From IMG/VR virus record IMGVR_UViG_3300033141_001665, positions 1 to 43,579 of that record: 43,579 bases of DNA; one strand, written 5' to 3'. The stretch is from a virus. The notes below the pieces were generated by a model, which was not told where the DNA came from, did not search any database, and saw only the letters and a program-made list of their open reading frames with translations. Positions 33,465-41,267 of this stretch are shown one piece after another (positions within the stretch are counted from its first letter, which is position 1; every line of letters begins with the position of its first letter). A program made the translations under genes and the position numbers.

Positions 33465-33856
33465 GAGTGTTGACTGGCGTCTTGCTAGCCTTGATCTGCG
33501 GCTGCGGCAGTTCGCTGTTCAGCTCGCACGTCAAGGAAATGGACCTGATGCGCGGCATGGCTGCCCAGGCCGCCATGAGCTTGAAGGACGGTGCTGTTGG
33601 CCAGTACACGGTCAGCGGCCAAGCGATCAACCCTGGCGTCCAGGTCGAAGCTGCAATCAAGTACAGCGCGTCTGCCAAGTACATCGGCCTTGCGGGCGGA
33701 TTTGGCGCGGCTGGTCAGGGCGAGCTTGGTGCGGCCGACAAGGATGCCGTTTACAGCATCATCCAGAACGCTTCGTTGAGTGAAGCGGAATGGCGCAACG
33801 TCTTGCAGGAAATCTTGAAGAAGATCGGCGAGGCGGCCACGCGCCCCTCTGACTAA
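33461..33856 (+). CDS. Lipoprotein-like small protein, 131 aa
   Basis: ATG at 33461 follows GGAGG and overlaps the upstream stop (ATGA). It begins MRVLTGVLLALICGCGSS: a short positive end, a hydrophobic core and a Cys that could be lipidated (ICGC, an atypical lipobox), so it is probably exported to the envelope. The mature part is Ala/Gly-rich and helical. Position after the ejection proteins would also suit a lysis or receptor-masking lipoprotein. Confidence 0.7.
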   Translation: MRVLTGVLLALICGCGSSLFSSHVKEMDLMRGMAAQAAMSLKDGAVGQYTVSGQAINPGVQVEAAIKYSASAKYIGLAGGFGAAGQGELGAADKDAVYSIIQNASLSEAEWRNVLQEILKKIGEAATRPSD

Positions 33857-33867
33857 CATAAGGACGG

Positions 33868-33946
33868 CTTATGCCTATCTCCGCATACCATAAGCAACAC
33901 GCTGGTGCAGGATTCCCCCCTTGCTTACACGTTTTGCCTCGTGTTG
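33868..33946. other. Two inverted repeats after the structural genes
   Basis: CTTATG (33868-33873) / CATAAG (33889-33894) form a short hairpin. CAACACG (33895-33901) and CGTGTTG (33940-33946) are perfect complements 38 nt apart. No clear U-tract follows, but together they could end the late transcript. Confidence 0.4.
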
Positions 33947-33954
33947 CCACTAAT

Positions 33955-34017
33955 GTTAAAATAGGTAAGATTGTGACATCGTGAAAAGCGGAAGATAGGT
34001 AAAATAGGTAAACTGGG
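33955..34017 (+). repeat. Iteron-like AT-rich repeats
   Basis: ATAGGTAA occurs three times (33961-33968, 33995-34002, 34004-34011). It begins with GTTAAAATAGGTAAGAT (33955-33971), which matches 16 of 17 bases at 7833-7849 near element A. An AT-rich, iterated stretch next to the replication module is a candidate origin or regulator site. Confidence 0.5.
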
Positions 34018-34287
34018 ATGGTAGAGCATACTACACAGTTGAAATGTGAACATATGTTCACATTTCAGGGTTGTAGTAAAACCTACTATGCATGTTTTCT
34101 GTCTGTTTTCGGCTGGTGGGTTTTGCTGGTACTGGTGGTGATTTTAGCCGTCGGATGCGTATGCGGGGACCTGGTGATGGTGAAGGTCGCGCCGTCAGCG
34201 GCGAAAGCCAACGAGGTCGAACGCAAGTATGAAGCGCAGACAATGCCGGCGGCTGAGCCTGAGGTGGAGGTATATATCAATGAATAA
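34018..34287 (+). CDS. Small single-TM or lipoprotein-like membrane protein, 89 aa
   Basis: The only ATGs in frame are 34018 and 34054; 34018 has AGG at 9-nt spacing, but both lie in or next to palindrome B, so the start is uncertain. A strong hydrophobic helix (FGWWVLLVLVVILAVGCVCG) is followed by a charged, Glu/Ala/Pro-rich tail. The Cys after AVG could be a poor lipobox. Together with the next gene it could form part of a lysis pair (spanin- or holin-like), which is inference only. Confidence 0.5.
   Translation: MVEHTTQLKCEHMFTFQGCSKTYYACFLSVFGWWVLLVLVVILAVGCVCGDLVMVKVAPSAAKANEVERKYEAQTMPAAEPEVEVYINE
34021..34089. promoter_or_regulatory. Palindromic element B
   Basis: The core 34041-34066 (GAAATGTGAACAT-ATGTTCACATTTC) is a perfect 26-bp palindrome. 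At equal 4-nt gaps it is flanked by CATACTACAC (34027-34036) and TTGTAGTAAAACC (34071-34083), copies of the TGTAGTA motif also found in elements A and C. It probably binds a symmetric regulator. It lies between the late genes and the replication genes. Confidence 0.8.
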
Positions 34288-34450
34288 GTGGAAGGTGCCG
34301 ATTGCGTTTGCGGTCATGGCAGCGATCTACGCTGCGAATGCCGCCGGCTGGTTGGACGATACGATGACGGCCTCTCTGGTCGCAGCGCTGGGGGCGATCA
34401 CTGGGGTTCAGGTGTATCGGGAGAAGAAGCGCGACTCTGCTCGGCAATGA
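34280..34450 (+). CDS. Holin-like small membrane protein, 56 aa
   Basis: ATG at 34280 follows GGAGG at 10-nt spacing. Two hydrophobic segments (VPIAFAVMAAIYAANAA and MTASLVAALGAITGVQVY) are separated by WLDD, and the end is basic (REKKRDSARQ), a layout frequent in small two-TM phage holins. No endolysin is recognised nearby, so the call stays tentative. Its last 53 nt overlap, on the opposite strand, the gene at 34398-34760. Confidence 0.5.
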   Translation: MNKWKVPIAFAVMAAIYAANAAGWLDDTMTASLVAALGAITGVQVYREKKRDSARQ

Positions 34451-34760
34451 TTGTCGCCGCTTCCTTGATCTCGGCCAGTACGTCATCGTCGCGTCGGCCG
34501 TGAGTCGCCTTCGCCATCTCGTAGGCGATTGAGAACTCGCGTGCTAGGCGGCGCATGCGTTCTTCCGGCAGTTCGGCTGGCTTGCCGCGTCGGATGCGGA
34601 CGACGGCTGTGACGGCCATTTCCTGATATCGTGGCCCCATGTGGTACATCAGCCAGATGGCAGCCTCGATTACGTTGCGTTGCTTGCCGTACCGTTCGAT
34701 GAGTTCATCGAACATGTCACGGACAGGCTGGGTCAATGAGGTTGCAACAGTTGTTCCCAC
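34398..34760 (-). CDS. Ribbon-helix-helix-like DNA-binding protein, 120 aa
   Basis: GTG at 34760 has GGAG 8 nt upstream; the out-of-frame ATG at 34765 would give only 10 codons. The first 50 residues (TTVATSLTQPVRDMFDELIE then RNVIEAAIWLMYHM) match the beta-helix-helix pattern of RHH repressors (Arc/CopG type): a basic strand followed by two helices. Alone on the minus strand between two rightward units, it is the best candidate for a regulator binding nearby operators. It overlaps the holin-like gene tail-to-tail. Confidence 0.6.
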   Translation of the reverse strand: MGTTVATSLTQPVRDMFDELIERYGKQRNVIEAAIWLMYHMGPRYQEMAVTAVVRIRRGKPAELPEERMRRLAREFSIAYEMAKATHGRRDDDVLAEIKEAATIIAEQSRASSPDTPEPQ

Positions 34761-34770
34761 AGCATGATCT

Positions 34771-34800
34771 CCAAAAAAGTCCTAAAAAAATCTTTTTTGG
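34771..34800. promoter_or_regulatory. Inverted repeat CCAAAAAAG / CTTTTTTGG
   Basis: CCAAAAAAG (34771-34779) and CTTTTTTGG (34792-34800) are perfect arms spaced 12 nt apart, between the RHH gene and the replication promoter. It may be the RHH protein's operator; a terminator is less likely because the stem is AT-rich. Confidence 0.5.
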
Positions 34801-34802
34801 CC

Positions 34803-34830
34803 TTGACAATCCGGCGTTACGGTGTATTTT
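34803..34830 (+). promoter_or_regulatory. Replication-unit promoter
   Basis: TTGACA (34803-34808) is a perfect -35, followed after 16 nt by TATTTT (34825-34830). The predicted transcript would begin about 34837, 36 nt ahead of the GTG at 34873. Confidence 0.6.
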
Positions 34831-34872
34831 ATTAGAAAACGCGGTCAGAAACAAGGCGTGGGAGAAAAATAA

Positions 34873-36255
34873 GTGGGAATCTCAGACGGCATCAGACAGC
34901 GAGTGGAGCATGTCCGGGAAGTCATCCAAACAATCCAAGCACTTCACAAACAGTACATGAAGCCTGATGTTCATTATGCGGTAATAAATGACCGCAAGGT
35001 GCTGCTCCAGCCAGGGGCGCAAATGATTGCATTGGCACTCCAATTGTCGCCGAAGTTCGACGTATCCGAGAGACGGTTTATCGTCGGCGACAACGAGCAT
35101 GTTGAGTACACTGTCAAATGCACGTTGCAGAAACCTGACGGTGCCGTGGCCGGCGAGTATTACGGTGTATGCTCGACGGCAGAGCCGAGGTACCGCTTCT
35201 CGACGAAGGTGGTAGGCGAAGTTCCGTCAGAGTATTGGAATGATCGTGACGTGCGCCGACTCGGCGGCGAAGATCGATTCGTCAAGAAGGTGGGCGATAA
35301 GTGGTGTGTATGTGTACAAGTAGAAGCCGAGCCGGCGCCGTTTGTCAATACCGTCCTCAAGATGGCATGTAAGCGTGCGTTTGTCGGGGCTGTCATCTCT
35401 GTATCGGCTTGCAGCGACATCTTCACGCAGGACCTTGAGGACTTCACGCAGGATATTATTTCAAGCCTGATGGGCGACGGAAAACCGTCAACCGCCAAGG
35501 ACCGAAATGCTCGGACCGGGGCCGCTCCCGCACCCACTGCCGAGGCCCATGCCGCTACTCCTTCTTCCTCTCAGTCCCGCGGGGGCGGCCCATTTTCAAA
35601 GGAGCGTGCCCGGAAAGAGCTGCGCAAACAGGTCGATGAGATGCTCGATCATGCAGCCGAAAAGGCCGAGCAACAGCCAGATGAGCAACAATTGGAGCCG
35701 GAGTCTGAGCCGCCAGTTGAGCCGGACGTGCCGATGTTCCGCGTAGCCAATGTGCAGATGGTGAAAGAGGGCACGACGAAGGCCGGTAAGCCGTACAAGC
35801 TGTTTGCGATCGACACGATTGAAGGGTTGTCCGTCAGAACGTTCGACATGGCCAAGGCCGAGACGGCACGGGCCGCAATGATCGCGCATCGTGGCGTGAA
35901 CCTGGCGTTTCGGGCCACAAAGTACGGGAACGATTTGACGAATATCCACGTTGGTGATAAGTTCGAGTCGGGTGAGCCAGAGCCATTGTTCGGCGTGACA
36001 GTTGATAACGTCAGCGAGCAAAAGCAAGTCTATGCTGGTCAGGAATATCATTACTGGACCGTTTCCGTGTCAAGCGGCGATTCCAACATGGAGCTTTGCT
36101 GTTTCGACAGGAAGCATGCGTATAACGCATCGCAACTTCACGGCGTCGAAGGTGGTTCGACGATCTACTACGTCGAGCACCCAATCTTCGGGAACGTGCT
36201 CACAAGCTTTGAAGATATTTCATCTTTACCAGGTGACGATGACGCGCCGTTCTGA
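34873..36255 (+). CDS. DNA-binding recombination/replication protein with OB-fold-like tail, 460 aa
   Basis: GTG at 34873 follows GGGAG at 8-nt spacing. Residues 1-210 match a widespread phage family (KPDVHYAVI, LLQPGAQMIALALQLSPKF, EYYGVCSTAEPRYRF, VNTVLKMACKRAFVGAV, DIFTQDLED), often encoded near recombinases. It is loosely like annealing or single-strand DNA proteins, but I know no firm function. A Pro/Ala linker follows. The C-terminal 170 residues have two beta-rich parts (RVANVQMVKEGTTKAGKPYK; FGVTVDNVSEQKQVYAGQEY), possibly two OB folds. It probably binds single-stranded DNA in phage replication. Confidence 0.75.
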   Translation: MGISDGIRQRVEHVREVIQTIQALHKQYMKPDVHYAVINDRKVLLQPGAQMIALALQLSPKFDVSERRFIVGDNEHVEYTVKCTLQKPDGAVAGEYYGVCSTAEPRYRFSTKVVGEVPSEYWNDRDVRRLGGEDRFVKKVGDKWCVCVQVEAEPAPFVNTVLKMACKRAFVGAVISVSACSDIFTQDLEDFTQDIISSLMGDGKPSTAKDRNARTGAAPAPTAEAHAATPSSSQSRGGGPFSKERARKELRKQVDEMLDHAAEKAEQQPDEQQLEPESEPPVEPDVPMFRVANVQMVKEGTTKAGKPYKLFAIDTIEGLSVRTFDMAKAETARAAMIAHRGVNLAFRATKYGNDLTNIHVGDKFESGEPEPLFGVTVDNVSEQKQVYAGQEYHYWTVSVSSGDSNMELCCFDRKHAYNASQLHGVEGGSTIYYVEHPIFGNVLTSFEDISSLPGDDDAPF

Positions 36256-36263
36256 GGTGTGGC

Positions 36264-36773
36264 ATGAAGACGTTGCTCCAACTTCAGCAATCACTTGAAG
36301 CGTTCGAGCAGTGGCTTGACGAGCTACCGCCGGATAAGCTGAACGACCCGGAGACGATTGAGGAAATCCATACCTTCTATGATTCGTTTGAGGAGGACTT
36401 CTCGAAAAAAGTCGGCGGCTACGTCCGCATGATCCGCGAGTTTGAGCTTCGTGCGAAGGCGATCAAGGAGGAAGCCGATCGGTTGGCCGCTAAGGCCAGG
36501 TCAGCAGACAAGAAGGCCAAGTGCCTGAGGGAACGGCTGAAAGAGGCCCTCGCCAACGTCGGCGTCCATTCCGTCAGGACTCCATACGGCGAATCCGTAA
36601 CGCTCAAGGACGGGCCGCCGAAGGTCGAGATCATCGACGAGTCTGATATCCCGTCCAAATATCTCATATATAGTATCGCGCCGGACAAAAGCCTCATCAA
36701 GAACGCTCTCCAGTCCGGTGTCGAGTTGGGTTTCGCAAGGTTGGTTTCTGAAAAGGTGTTACAGATACGATGA
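36264..36773 (+). CDS. Siphovirus Gp157-family protein, 169 aa
   Basis: ATG at 36264 follows a GAGG SD. Middle and end match Gp157 well: the charged helix KAIKEEADRLAAKARSADKK, then RLKEALANVG, a conserved DKSLIKNAL and a final LGFARLV strand with GE-like turn. Gp157 proteins are common in phage replication/recombination modules and are thought to help resist restriction or recombine, with no settled mechanism. The stop overlaps the next ATG (ATGA). Confidence 0.85.
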   Translation: MKTLLQLQQSLEAFEQWLDELPPDKLNDPETIEEIHTFYDSFEEDFSKKVGGYVRMIREFELRAKAIKEEADRLAAKARSADKKAKCLRERLKEALANVGVHSVRTPYGESVTLKDGPPKVEIIDESDIPSKYLIYSIAPDKSLIKNALQSGVELGFARLVSEKVLQIR

Positions 36774-37567
36774 CTACGGATCTCAGTGTTCCGCTTACGA
36801 ATGAGGAAATAGCAGAACTGACGAAGTGCGAGCAAGTAATTGAGGCTGGCTTACAGACTGCGGTCGAGGTTGGCTATGCGTTGGCCAAGATCAGAGATGC
36901 CAGGCTTTATAGGGCTAAGTTTAGAACTTTTCGGGACTATGTTGAGCATCGCTGGGGGTTCACAGCCCGACGTGCATACCAACTTATCAAGGCAGCCGAC
37001 GTGCAAGCGAAGATGCTGGAGGCTGGCGACAAGGCTGCTGATGAGCCTGTCTCGGACTATCAAGTGCGGAAAATCAATGCAGCAAGTTCGGCGACGGAAG
37101 ATAGTGACGAGGTGATCTCCGTCGCCTATGACGAGGAAGACGGGCAGCAGGCCGACGGCGAGGGCGAGCCACTTCCGGTCATAAATGACTGCGAGACATC
37201 GACGATACAGGAACCGGAATCGTATGTCATGGACGATTCCGACGAGGAAGGAGAAGTCCCGCTGATCGACGCGCTTGGCAACGAGGTCGATCGTGAGCCG
37301 GCGATGTCGGCGTTTAGGGACCGGCGGAAGTTGACCGATTTGATTATCGAAATTGTGTCGTTGGCCAAGCAGGTCAACGAGTTGCGCGGCCAGGCCGTTG
37401 CAAGCTACCTGCCGTTCGAGTCGATCCTTGCCGCACTGAACCAGGCGCGGAACGCGGTGCGGTCGGCGATGCCGTATGCGGTTACGCCGGACATGCCAGG
37501 GATCGACGACAAGTACCTGACGATCGGGTTCGTGACGGAATCGCAGTACAAGCGCTTGGCTACCTGA
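36770..37567 (+). CDS. Replication-module helical DNA-binding-type protein, 265 aa
   Basis: ATG at 36770 overlaps the Gp157 stop. The N-terminal 80 residues contain CEQVIEAGLQTAVEVGYALA, LYRAKFRTFRDYVEHRWGF and ARRAYQLIKAADV, a pattern seen in plasmid and phage proteins next to partition or replication genes (YR-x-x-TF-x-DY-x-x-x-RWGF). A long acidic linker (about 100-170) follows, then helices. Probably DNA-binding; the precise role is unknown. Confidence 0.72.
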   Translation: MTTDLSVPLTNEEIAELTKCEQVIEAGLQTAVEVGYALAKIRDARLYRAKFRTFRDYVEHRWGFTARRAYQLIKAADVQAKMLEAGDKAADEPVSDYQVRKINAASSATEDSDEVISVAYDEEDGQQADGEGEPLPVINDCETSTIQEPESYVMDDSDEEGEVPLIDALGNEVDREPAMSAFRDRRKLTDLIIEIVSLAKQVNELRGQAVASYLPFESILAALNQARNAVRSAMPYAVTPDMPGIDDKYLTIGFVTESQYKRLAT

Positions 37568-37569
37568 AG

Positions 37570-39291
37570 ATGAACCTAGTTGCCAAGACAACTGAGTTCA
37601 CGCTGCGGCCCTACCAGCAGGCAGGGCTCGAAGCGCTGTTCAAGGCGTTCCAGACGCACACAAGCGCTTTAGTCGTCTGGCCGACCGGCACTGGCAAGAC
37701 GGTGATGTTCACCGAGGCGGCCAAGCACGTCAAAGGCCGTGTCATGGTCATCGTTCACCGCCAGGAGTTGCTTCACCAGGCCGTCAGGACGATCTATACA
37801 TCGACGGGCGAGTTCGTTGGGATTGAAAAGGCGGAGATGATGGTCGATGAGACGGTCGTCCACAAGCCTCGAATCGTGGTCGCCAGCGTCCAGACGCTTA
37901 ACAGCAAGCGGTGGGGCGCCAGGCGGCTTGAGCGGTTCGATCCAAACGAGTTCGATCTTCTGATCTTCGATGAGGCTCATCATGTACGGGCCCGGACATG
38001 GGAGCGTGTCACGGAGTGGTTCAAGCGGAACCCAAGGCTCCGCATTGCCGGAGTGACCGCGACGCCTGACAGGTACGACATGCGGTCGCTTGGCAAGATC
38101 TTCGAGACGGTGGCCCACCAGTACGAGATCGCCGATGCCGTCAATGACGGCTGGCTGGTGCGGCCTGTCATCGACATCCTATACGCCGACTACATCGACC
38201 TGAGCGTGGTCGGGGTCAACAGACGGGATTTCGTCGAGTCCCAGTTGGCGGCCGAGATGGAAAAGGAGCGCGTCGTGGCTGGCATGGCGAACGAGATCGT
38301 CAAGCAGTTGCCGGACAAGCGAACGCTGATCTTCACTGCTAGCAAGCAGCAGGCGGCCCGTATGGCCCTGGTGCTCAACAGCCTGAAGCCGGGGTCGGCT
38401 GACTACCTCACGGACGACACGCCGGACAACAAGCGTCGGCTGATCCTGGAGCAGTTCGCCAACCGCGAGATCATGTACTTGGCGAACGTGGCGATCTGCA
38501 CGGAGGGCTTCGACGATCCCGGCATCGAGGCGATCGTCATGGGCCGGCCGACGATGAGCCGGGCTATGTACGCTCAGATGATGGGCCGCGGGCTGCGGCC
38601 GCTGCCCGGCCTAGTTGACGGGGTGCTGGACGCCGAGGCCCGCCGGCAGGTGATTTCGGCCAGTAGCAAGCCGAACGTGCTGGTTCTCGATTTTGCCGGC
38701 AATTCGGGCAAACACAAGCTTGTAACGGCATTTGACGTGTTGGCTGGGTCAGAGGACCGGGCGGTTGCCGATCGCGCCTCAGAGGCTGCGAAACGCAGCG
38801 GAAAGCCTATTGACGTGATCGAAGGATTGGAAAAAGAGAAGGCTGCGGAGCTTGAGCGGAAGCGGAAGGAAGCCGAGCGGCGGCTGCGGATCAGGGTTGA
38901 GGCCCGGTATCGGCGTCGGCGGGTTAACCCGTTTGACGTGCTGGACATTGAGGACACCGGCGACTGGAAGGCGGCAAACGGCCCGATACCGGACTGGTTG
39001 GCGTCTTGGCTCGAATCGCGTGGCGTGCCGACTGACGGCATGTCGTACCGCGAGGCGATGATGCTGAAGCAGGAGATGCTCAAGCGGCACGAGATGGGCC
39101 TGGCGACGTACAAGCAAGTGAACGTGCTCAAACGGTTGGGTCTGAAGAACGCATCGCTTCTGACGAAGGGGCAGGCCGGATACTTGATCTCGAAAGCCAA
39201 GGCAGGCGGCTGGCGTCTGCCAGGGTATTTGCTAGACAAATGGTCTAGAGTAGGACGGGTAGATGAGCGATCTGCTGCAAAAGTTTGTTAG
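37570..39291 (+). CDS. SF2 DEAH-box helicase, 573 aa
   Basis: ATG at 37570 lies 2 nt after the previous stop. All hallmark motifs are visible: Q-like LRPYQQAG, Walker A PTGTGKT (38-44), Ia IVHRQELL, DEAH (134-137), TATP (163-166), TEGFDDPGIE and arginine-finger motif VI QMMGRGLRP (336-344). The C-terminus (about 480-573) holds a helical, basic extension (ATYKQVNVLKRLG, TKGQAGYLISKAK) of the type found in phage helicases. Probably unwinds or translocates on DNA during phage replication or recombination. Confidence 0.95.
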   Translation: MNLVAKTTEFTLRPYQQAGLEALFKAFQTHTSALVVWPTGTGKTVMFTEAAKHVKGRVMVIVHRQELLHQAVRTIYTSTGEFVGIEKAEMMVDETVVHKPRIVVASVQTLNSKRWGARRLERFDPNEFDLLIFDEAHHVRARTWERVTEWFKRNPRLRIAGVTATPDRYDMRSLGKIFETVAHQYEIADAVNDGWLVRPVIDILYADYIDLSVVGVNRRDFVESQLAAEMEKERVVAGMANEIVKQLPDKRTLIFTASKQQAARMALVLNSLKPGSADYLTDDTPDNKRRLILEQFANREIMYLANVAICTEGFDDPGIEAIVMGRPTMSRAMYAQMMGRGLRPLPGLVDGVLDAEARRQVISASSKPNVLVLDFAGNSGKHKLVTAFDVLAGSEDRAVADRASEAAKRSGKPIDVIEGLEKEKAAELERKRKEAERRLRIRVEARYRRRRVNPFDVLDIEDTGDWKAANGPIPDWLASWLESRGVPTDGMSYREAMMLKQEMLKRHEMGLATYKQVNVLKRLGLKNASLLTKGQAGYLISKAKAGGWRLPGYLLDKWSRVGRVDERSAAKVC

Positions 39292-40399
39292 GGTAAGCCG
39301 TAACCGGCGCTGCCCTATCTGCGGCAAGGCGGACTGGTGCCTGGTTGCCAGGGATGGATCCGCTGCGATCTGCCCGCGTGTCGAATCTGATCGTCCAACG
39401 AAATGCGGCTATTATCATCGGCTGGGGCCGGGCTATAGGAGTGTCCGTGTAGTGGGAACGCGCTCTGATGTTAGTGGTGCGAAGGGTGTTCGCAACCGCA
39501 ACTGGGTGGAAGTCGTTGATCGGCTGCAAGGTGCAGCCACCACCCGAACCGTAGCTCGGCTGTGCGGCGTCTTGGGTGGCGTCGTGACGCCGGATGCGGT
39601 GAAAAGTTTGGGTATAGGATTTCACCATGTCCTGCAAGCCTGGTCCTGGCCGATGTTTAATGGCGCTGGCCGGCCGATTGGCGTGATGCTGAGGTTTTAT
39701 GACGGCAGGAAGCGGTGTTTGAAAGGTAGTAAGCTAGGTTTATATATTCCAGGAGACCGAGGCTTGACCCTATCGAACCGTCCTGAATCCCTATTGCTGG
39801 TGGCCGAGGGAGCCACCGACACCGCAGCCGCGTTGAGCCTCGGTTATCACGCCATAGGCCGACCGAGTTGTCAGGTCGGCGATTCGTATGTTGTGTACTA
39901 TGTCCGCAGGATGCAACGACGCGGCGTGCTACGGCCGGATGTGAAGATCGTCGTCATTGCCGACGGAGACGGGCCCGGTATCAACGGTGCCGTCGGCCTG
40001 TTCGACAAGCTCATACGTTGCCGGTTCGACGCCAGACTAGCGTTGTTGCCGGATAAAGATATTCGTGCCTGGCTGTTGCATGGGGCAACGGCTGGAGACT
40101 TTGCTGCGTTGATCCGCAGCGTGTTACAAAGTGGTTTCGGGCACCGTCTCCGACCACGCTGTTTTGCCCAGAAAGACGGTGGAAAGAACCGCCCACGACG
40201 AGGGGATGCCGGGCCGTGTGATCGGTGCACACGGTGGGCAGACGGCAGAGGTACGCAACCCCGTTTACAATTGAAATCCGGGCTCCGCCAAGCCTGCGAC
40301 CCGGTGGCGACCAGGGGTGCGTTTTGTATGCCGTCGGTGTCGGTGACAGAACCCTATCAGGGAAACTGTGTAGTAAAACCTACTGTTTCAGCTATGTAG
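39263..40399 (+). CDS. Zinc-finger/TOPRIM primase-like protein, 378 aa
   Basis: ATG at 39263 overlaps the helicase end by 29 nt and has GGACGGG upstream. A zinc finger (CPIC 17-20, then C26 and C37) is followed by a TOPRIM-type domain: LLLVAEGATDTAAAL with Glu182, and VVIADGDGPG with Asp234 and Asp236. This is the phage primase layout, lacking a fused helicase. The last about 85 residues are Arg/Pro-rich, of doubtful reality, and end inside palindrome C; a frameshift near 40130 is possible. It would prime DNA synthesis. Confidence 0.8.
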   Translation: MSDLLQKFVRVSRNRRCPICGKADWCLVARDGSAAICPRVESDRPTKCGYYHRLGPGYRSVRVVGTRSDVSGAKGVRNRNWVEVVDRLQGAATTRTVARLCGVLGGVVTPDAVKSLGIGFHHVLQAWSWPMFNGAGRPIGVMLRFYDGRKRCLKGSKLGLYIPGDRGLTLSNRPESLLLVAEGATDTAAALSLGYHAIGRPSCQVGDSYVVYYVRRMQRRGVLRPDVKIVVIADGDGPGINGAVGLFDKLIRCRFDARLALLPDKDIRAWLLHGATAGDFAALIRSVLQSGFGHRLRPRCFAQKDGGKNRPRRGDAGPCDRCTRWADGRGTQPRLQLKSGLRQACDPVATRGAFCMPSVSVTEPYQGNCVVKPTVSAM

Positions 40400-40420
40400 T
40401 ATATTTTACTATTCAGTTTC
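40362..40420. promoter_or_regulatory. Palindromic element C, 59 bp
   Basis: GAAACTG (40362-40368), 3 nt, AGTAAAA (40372-40378) mirror TTTTACT (40404-40410), 3 nt, CAGTTTC (40414-40420). Inside lie CTAC/GTAG. It has two copies of the GTAGTAWAMCYTACT-like motif (40366-40386, 40392-40412) and the same overall 59-bp span as element A. It lies at the 3' end of the primase-like gene, just before the RuvC-like gene. Confidence 0.75.
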
Positions 40421-40483
40421 TATGGGCAACTGGTAGGGGTCGCCGGAATGGCTCACCGTATAGGCTTGCGGTAGAGGTTTAAA

Positions 40484-40951
40484 GTGGTACTTGGAATTGA
40501 CCCAGGTTTGAAGTGTGGTTGGGCGGTGTTGGATGGTGGCGGCGTGATTGTGGATTGTGGATTGTGGCGTCTGGATCGCGGGAAGGAATCGAGGCGAAGG
40601 CGGTATTGGCGGTTGTTTCATTTGCTATTGGACTTGCTTGGCGATCGGCCGGAGATTGCTGTTGTTGCTGTTGAGCTTGTCATGCGGCACAAGGGAGCGG
40701 CTGCATCGCATGTCTATGGTGCGATCCTTGGCGTGATTCAATTGGCGTGTGAGATGGTTGGCGTTCGATGTGTAACAGTGGCGGTATCGACGATCAAGAA
40801 GCACGCGACTGGCGACGGGCGCGCAACGAAAGACAAGATGTTACGAGCGGCAAAGCGACGGTGGCGTAATGTCAAGTTTGAGACGGATGATGTTGCTGAT
40901 GCCGCATGGATTGCGTCGTATGTTTTGGAGGATGAGCATGAGAAGGCCTGA
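40484..40951 (+). CDS. RuvC-like Holliday junction resolvase, 155 aa
   Basis: GTG at 40484 follows GAGG at 6-nt spacing. The start VLGIDPGLKCGWAVLD has the catalytic Asp6 of RuvC, then VAVELVMRHKG (Glu64), STIKKHATGDGRATKDKM and TDDVADAAWIA (Asp135/136 and Asp139). Length and order match bacterial and phage RuvC-type resolvases (about 160-190 aa). It would cut branched DNA from recombination-driven replication before packaging. It is the first gene of the small-gene cluster. Confidence 0.9.
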   Translation: MVLGIDPGLKCGWAVLDGGGVIVDCGLWRLDRGKESRRRRYWRLFHLLLDLLGDRPEIAVVAVELVMRHKGAAASHVYGAILGVIQLACEMVGVRCVTVAVSTIKKHATGDGRATKDKMLRAAKRRWRNVKFETDDVADAAWIASYVLEDEHEKA

Positions 40952-41219
40952 TGATGCGTTTGTGAAGCGTGCGTTGTCTTACGTCCCGTTTGTCAGGTGT
41001 GGCGTGACCTGTCAAATGATTGCGGACGAAATGTACGGCGGTGATCCACCACCAAATGCCGCAGCGAGTGTGTGGAAGGCGATCGAATCGGCAGCGGAAA
41101 GATGGCATTTGAGCATTGCGAGAGTGGCACATGGTACGAGTAAGGACAAGTATTATGAAGTGTGGGTTGAGCCTGACTCGCATTATATTGTGAACAAGAT
41201 TTGTAAGGAAGTTGTGTGA
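40938..41219 (+). CDS. Orphan protein, 93 aa
   Basis: ATG at 40938 has GGAGG 6 nt upstream and overlaps the RuvC-like stop by 14 nt; longer forms start without an SD. The product opens MRRPDDAFVKRALSYVPFVR and has a possible helix-turn-helix-like middle (CQMIADEMYGGDPPPNAAASVW). A wHTH of the type seen in small replication or regulation proteins is plausible. Its tight overlap with the RuvC gene suggests a shared task. No firm family. Confidence 0.7.
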   Translation: MRRPDDAFVKRALSYVPFVRCGVTCQMIADEMYGGDPPPNAAASVWKAIESAAERWHLSIARVAHGTSKDKYYEVWVEPDSHYIVNKICKEVV

Positions 41220-41267
41220 TCGTGTTCATGGGGTAGCGTTAATCTGGTGCGCGTGAGCGTCAACTTG

